NCBI GenBank assembly: GCA_964590755.1 | Contig: CAZPYK010000084.1 | Span: forward strand, 1 to 6,508 | DNA: 6,508 nt | From: CAG-390 sp964590755 | GTDB lineage: Bacteria > Bacillota > Clostridia > Oscillospirales > CAG-272 | Reading direction: 5' to 3' | Part shown: piece after piece, positions 4,590 to 6,508 of the stretch | Layout: every line of letters begins with the position of its first letter | Position numbering within the stretch: position 1 is the first letter of the stretch | Notes under the pieces: model-generated | Seen by the model: only the letters and a program-made list of their open reading frames with translations | Databases searched by the model: none | What the model was told of the DNA's origin: nothing | Translations under genes and position numbers: made by a program

Positions 4590-6083
4590 ATGAAGACAAA
4601 GTATATCCGAAAAAAGCGCATTGCCGCGGTGTCGGCTCTGTTGCTTGCCGCGTTCCTGCTGGGGGGCTGCGGATTTATTGAGATAACCCGACCGGGAGTC
4701 GACAGCACCACAGCCGATCCATCGACATCCGGCGAGCCGATCGCGGGCACCGATGCGCCCGGCGTTTCGGCGGAGACGACCGCGGCTCCGACTGCGGTCA
4801 GCTATCCCGACCGCAAAAAGGATGCCGAGGAGGCGCTTGCCGCGCTTCCGACGCTGAGCTTGTCGGCGGATAAGCTCATAATCGCCAATTCAGCGGCGAC
4901 CGCAATGCTCATCTACCCCGACGAGGAGGACATTCTGAACGCCGCGCGCGGTGAACGCACCGAAATGGCAAGCGGACGTTATGGGATCGAGATATCGGTG
5001 ACAGTACCGAGCGACGACGCGCTCTATTCGGATCTTCTGCTTGCGGCGCGGGCGGGCACATACTATGCCGACCTTACCGTGATTCCGGCGATCTCCGCCG
5101 CGAAGTTCTACAGTGCGGGGCTTTCCGGAGCGCTGGGACAGCTGCCCTTTTACACGATCGACACCTCGTCGGCGGGAGTGGGCGGCGGCGCTTGCTATGT
5201 ATATACCGGAAAAGCAACGAACGACGCAGATTCGATCTGGGTGCTTTATTTCAATCGTACGCTTGCGGGGACCGATCTGACGCGCGAGCTTTATTCGGCG
5301 GCGCTGTCGACCGAGGGGCTGAGCCTTGAGAAGGTGCTGAGCGCCGCGTCCGAGCTCGCATCGACCGAAAGCGCGACCGAGACCGTCGCGATAGTCGGCG
5401 GAGACAGCGACGATTATTCATATCTTGCGGATGTCATCTGCGCCGCCTGCGGCGTGCGCTTTACCGACAACACCTTCGGGCAGGATCCGACCGTTCTTTG
5501 CGATGAGACCGCACTCACCGCGGCGGATGAGTTTTTGGGGCGCATCGCGTCACTGCTTTATATCCCGAGCGGGGACGGCGCACGTTCGCCCGAGAGGGTC
5601 TTCGCCGAAGGTGGGGCGCTCTTTCGCTTCGGTCCGCTCTCGGATATCCGCACGCTTTACAGCGAAAGGACCGAATGGGGCATACTTCCGGTACCCTGCA
5701 CCGCGACGAACGCGAGCTATACTCTCGTCGGTTCGCAAACACAGCCGGTGATGATATTTACGGGCGGCGAGAGCCGCACCGAGGTGAGCGGGGCGGCGCT
5801 TGCCGCGCTGGACAGTGCAAGCGGCGCGTGGCTTTACGACGCATATGCCGAGGCGGCGTTCGACACCTGCCTGCGTGACAACGATTCGTATATAGTGCTG
5901 CGCCGTTTGCTTGACGAAGAAAAGAGCCTTGATTTCGCATATCTTTATGCCGAGGCGACCGAAAAGCTTGCGGGCGCGACTTACGGCGCGGCGAGAGATC
6001 GACTTTTGAGCGGCAAGAGTCTTGTCGATGCCCTCAAATCGGCAAAAAGCGCGGCGAACCGAGAGCTGGCAAAAATGTTTTGA
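4590..6083 (+). CDS. Lipoprotein resembling an extracellular solute-binding protein
   Basis: The 497-residue product begins with a lipoprotein signal: a basic start (KTKYIRKKR), a hydrophobic stretch (11-24) and the lipobox LGGC with Cys27. A Thr/Ser/Pro/Ala-rich linker (about 35-72) follows. The remainder resembles family 1-type binding proteins of Clostridia: ADLTVIPAISAAKFYSAGL (160-178) fits the inter-lobe region, DSIWVLYFNRTL (214-225) the usual x-W-x-L-YFNK-x-L segment, and ALFRFGPLSDIRTL (343-356) plus WGILPVP (363-369) the usual G-x-LSD-x-x-x-L...GILP-x-P pattern. These similarities are recalled, not searched. No permease or ATPase gene lies in the window, so it may be a receptor or structural lipoprotein instead of a transporter part. 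Translation probably couples to the peptidase gene: the only Shine-Dalgarno-like sequence, AAGGG (4574-4578), overlaps that gene's stop and sits 11 bases from the ATG. The lipoprotein call is strong; the binding-protein call is moderate. Confidence 0.88.
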   Translation: MKTKYIRKKRIAAVSALLLAAFLLGGCGFIEITRPGVDSTTADPSTSGEPIAGTDAPGVSAETTAAPTAVSYPDRKKDAEEALAALPTLSLSADKLIIANSAATAMLIYPDEEDILNAARGERTEMASGRYGIEISVTVPSDDALYSDLLLAARAGTYYADLTVIPAISAAKFYSAGLSGALGQLPFYTIDTSSAGVGGGACYVYTGKATNDADSIWVLYFNRTLAGTDLTRELYSAALSTEGLSLEKVLSAASELASTESATETVAIVGGDSDDYSYLADVICAACGVRFTDNTFGQDPTVLCDETALTAADEFLGRIASLLYIPSGDGARSPERVFAEGGALFRFGPLSDIRTLYSERTEWGILPVPCTATNASYTLVGSQTQPVMIFTGGESRTEVSGAALAALDSASGAWLYDAYAEAAFDTCLRDNDSYIVLRRLLDEEKSLDFAYLYAEATEKLAGATYGAARDRLLSGKSLVDALKSAKSAANRELAKMF

Positions 6084-6096
6084 TAAAAACTACTTT

Positions 6097-6105
6097 AAGG
6101 GGGGG
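6097..6105 (+). promoter_or_regulatory. G-rich ribosome binding site of the small membrane protein gene
   Basis: AAGGGGGGG lies six bases before the ATG at 6112. It fixes the start there, although an in-frame ATG at 6022, inside the lipoprotein gene, would give a 119-codon frame. The seven-G tract is a possible slippage site that would alter spacing. Confidence 0.7.
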
Positions 6106-6111
6106 AACATA

Positions 6112-6381
6112 ATGAAAAAATACGCAGCGGTTCCGTACATTTTAAAGGCAAAGCGCTTTAAAAAGGAAGTATCCAAGCCGTGCCTGAAGAATCACGCGGT
6201 ATTTACCGTCGGACTTTGCAAGGATGACACCGCCGAGCCCACGCACGAGGCTCACATCGACGCGGAATTCACCGTGACATTGCTTGACATCGTGAAGTTT
6301 GCCGCCATCACGGCGGGTATCACCGCCGCCATGAGCGCGCTGGTCAGAATAATCGTTTCGATGTGCCGAAACGACGGTTGA
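6112..6381 (+). CDS. Small protein of unknown function with a C-terminal membrane segment
   Basis: I do not recognise this 89-residue product. The N-terminal third is strongly basic (Lys/Arg-rich, residues 2-26). The middle (about 37-52) is acidic with two histidines in PTHEAHIDAEF (43-53). Residues about 59-83 form one hydrophobic helix rich in Ala, Ile and Val, followed by a short polar tail. There is no signal peptide, so it could be a tail-anchored protein with the basic part in the cytoplasm, but topology is uncertain. Cysteines are at 24, 36 and 85. The gene starts 28 bases after the lipoprotein gene with a strong ribosome binding site and GC-rich codon use like its neighbours, which supports a real gene and cotranscription. 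The 73 bases after its stop show no clear terminator. Confidence 0.75.
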   Translation: MKKYAAVPYILKAKRFKKEVSKPCLKNHAVFTVGLCKDDTAEPTHEAHIDAEFTVTLLDIVKFAAITAGITAAMSALVRIIVSMCRNDG

Positions 6382-6454
6382 AAAACCAAATAACATCGTC
6401 GAGGGCTGTAGACCCAAGACATGCAAAATATAAAAAAGCATAAAGTTCTCGGTC

Positions 6455-6506
6455 ACTTTTCTCTTTGACACCACAGGCGCAAAGAGAAAAGTTAACAAAA
6501 GAGAAA
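6455..6506. repeat. 13-bp hairpin with repeated flank at the window end
   Basis: ACTTTTCTCTTTG (6455-6467) and CAAAGAGAAAAGT (6480-6492) are exact reverse complements around a 12-nt loop. The word AAAGAGAAA in the right arm (6481-6489) is repeated at 6498-6506. No T-tract follows on the + strand, so it is not a standard terminator for the upstream gene. The A/G-rich layout with a repeated arm suggests the edge of a dispersed repeat, or a REP-like unit continuing beyond the window. Confidence 0.7.
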
Positions 6507-6508
6507 CG

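Noticed and set aside
4661..4666. Six-G tract at the lipobox codons as a phase-variation switch
   Set aside because: Six G residues are short for slippage control and simply encode the expected Gly-Gly before the lipobox Cys. A single sequence gives no evidence of length variation.
6022..6111. Longer start for the small membrane protein (119 aa)
   Set aside because: The extension lies inside the lipoprotein gene in another frame and lacks a ribosome binding site, whereas the ATG at 6112 has a strong one six bases upstream.

Overview
The window looks like chromosomal DNA from an anaerobic Bacillota, most probably a gut-type Clostridia of the Oscillospirales kind. This is inferred from the Gram-positive-type PNPase, purine-rich Shine-Dalgarno sites, a VanY-like M15B peptidase with a Thr/Asp-rich stalk, a lipoprotein of the clostridial solute-binding type, and a GC-rich coding region next to an intergenic area packed with short palindromic repeats. 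No rRNA, tRNA, CRISPR array or transposase is visible. All four genes lie on the + strand.

Bases 1-1155 contain no convincing gene. The left half (1-579) is a mosaic of REP-like modules: a 90-bp palindromic element present twice with no mismatch (1-90, 490-579), a 75-bp direct repeat (78-152, 287-361), and a module carrying a CTTCCCC/GGGGAAG hairpin (253-299, 375-421). A 100-bp cluster of small hairpins (153-252) sits inside the first composite copy only. The right half (596-1054) holds three copies of another repeat, at least three clean hairpins, and a diverged repeat that follows copies two and three. The last 90 bases before pnp hold a 14-bp leader hairpin and a strong ribosome binding site.

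Bases 1156-3270 encode a complete polynucleotide phosphorylase (pnp, 704 aa). A 144-base gap follows. It contains a perfect 14-bp inverted repeat with no downstream T-tract on the + strand, so transcription may continue into the next gene.

Bases 3415-6381 hold a tight cluster: a membrane-anchored M15B (VanY-type) carboxypeptidase homologue with a shifted active-site Glu, a lipoprotein resembling a divergent solute-binding protein 14 bases downstream, and an 89-aa protein with one C-terminal membrane segment 28 bases further on. All three are predicted to be at or outside the membrane, which suggests an envelope-related unit, but the sequence does not give the joint function. The window ends in a 13-bp hairpin with a partly repeated flank, possibly the edge of another dispersed repeat.

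No clearly new system is proven here. The best leads are the repeat mosaic, the repeated short frames and leader structure upstream of pnp, and the unusual M15B active site beside an orphan binding-protein-like lipoprotein.
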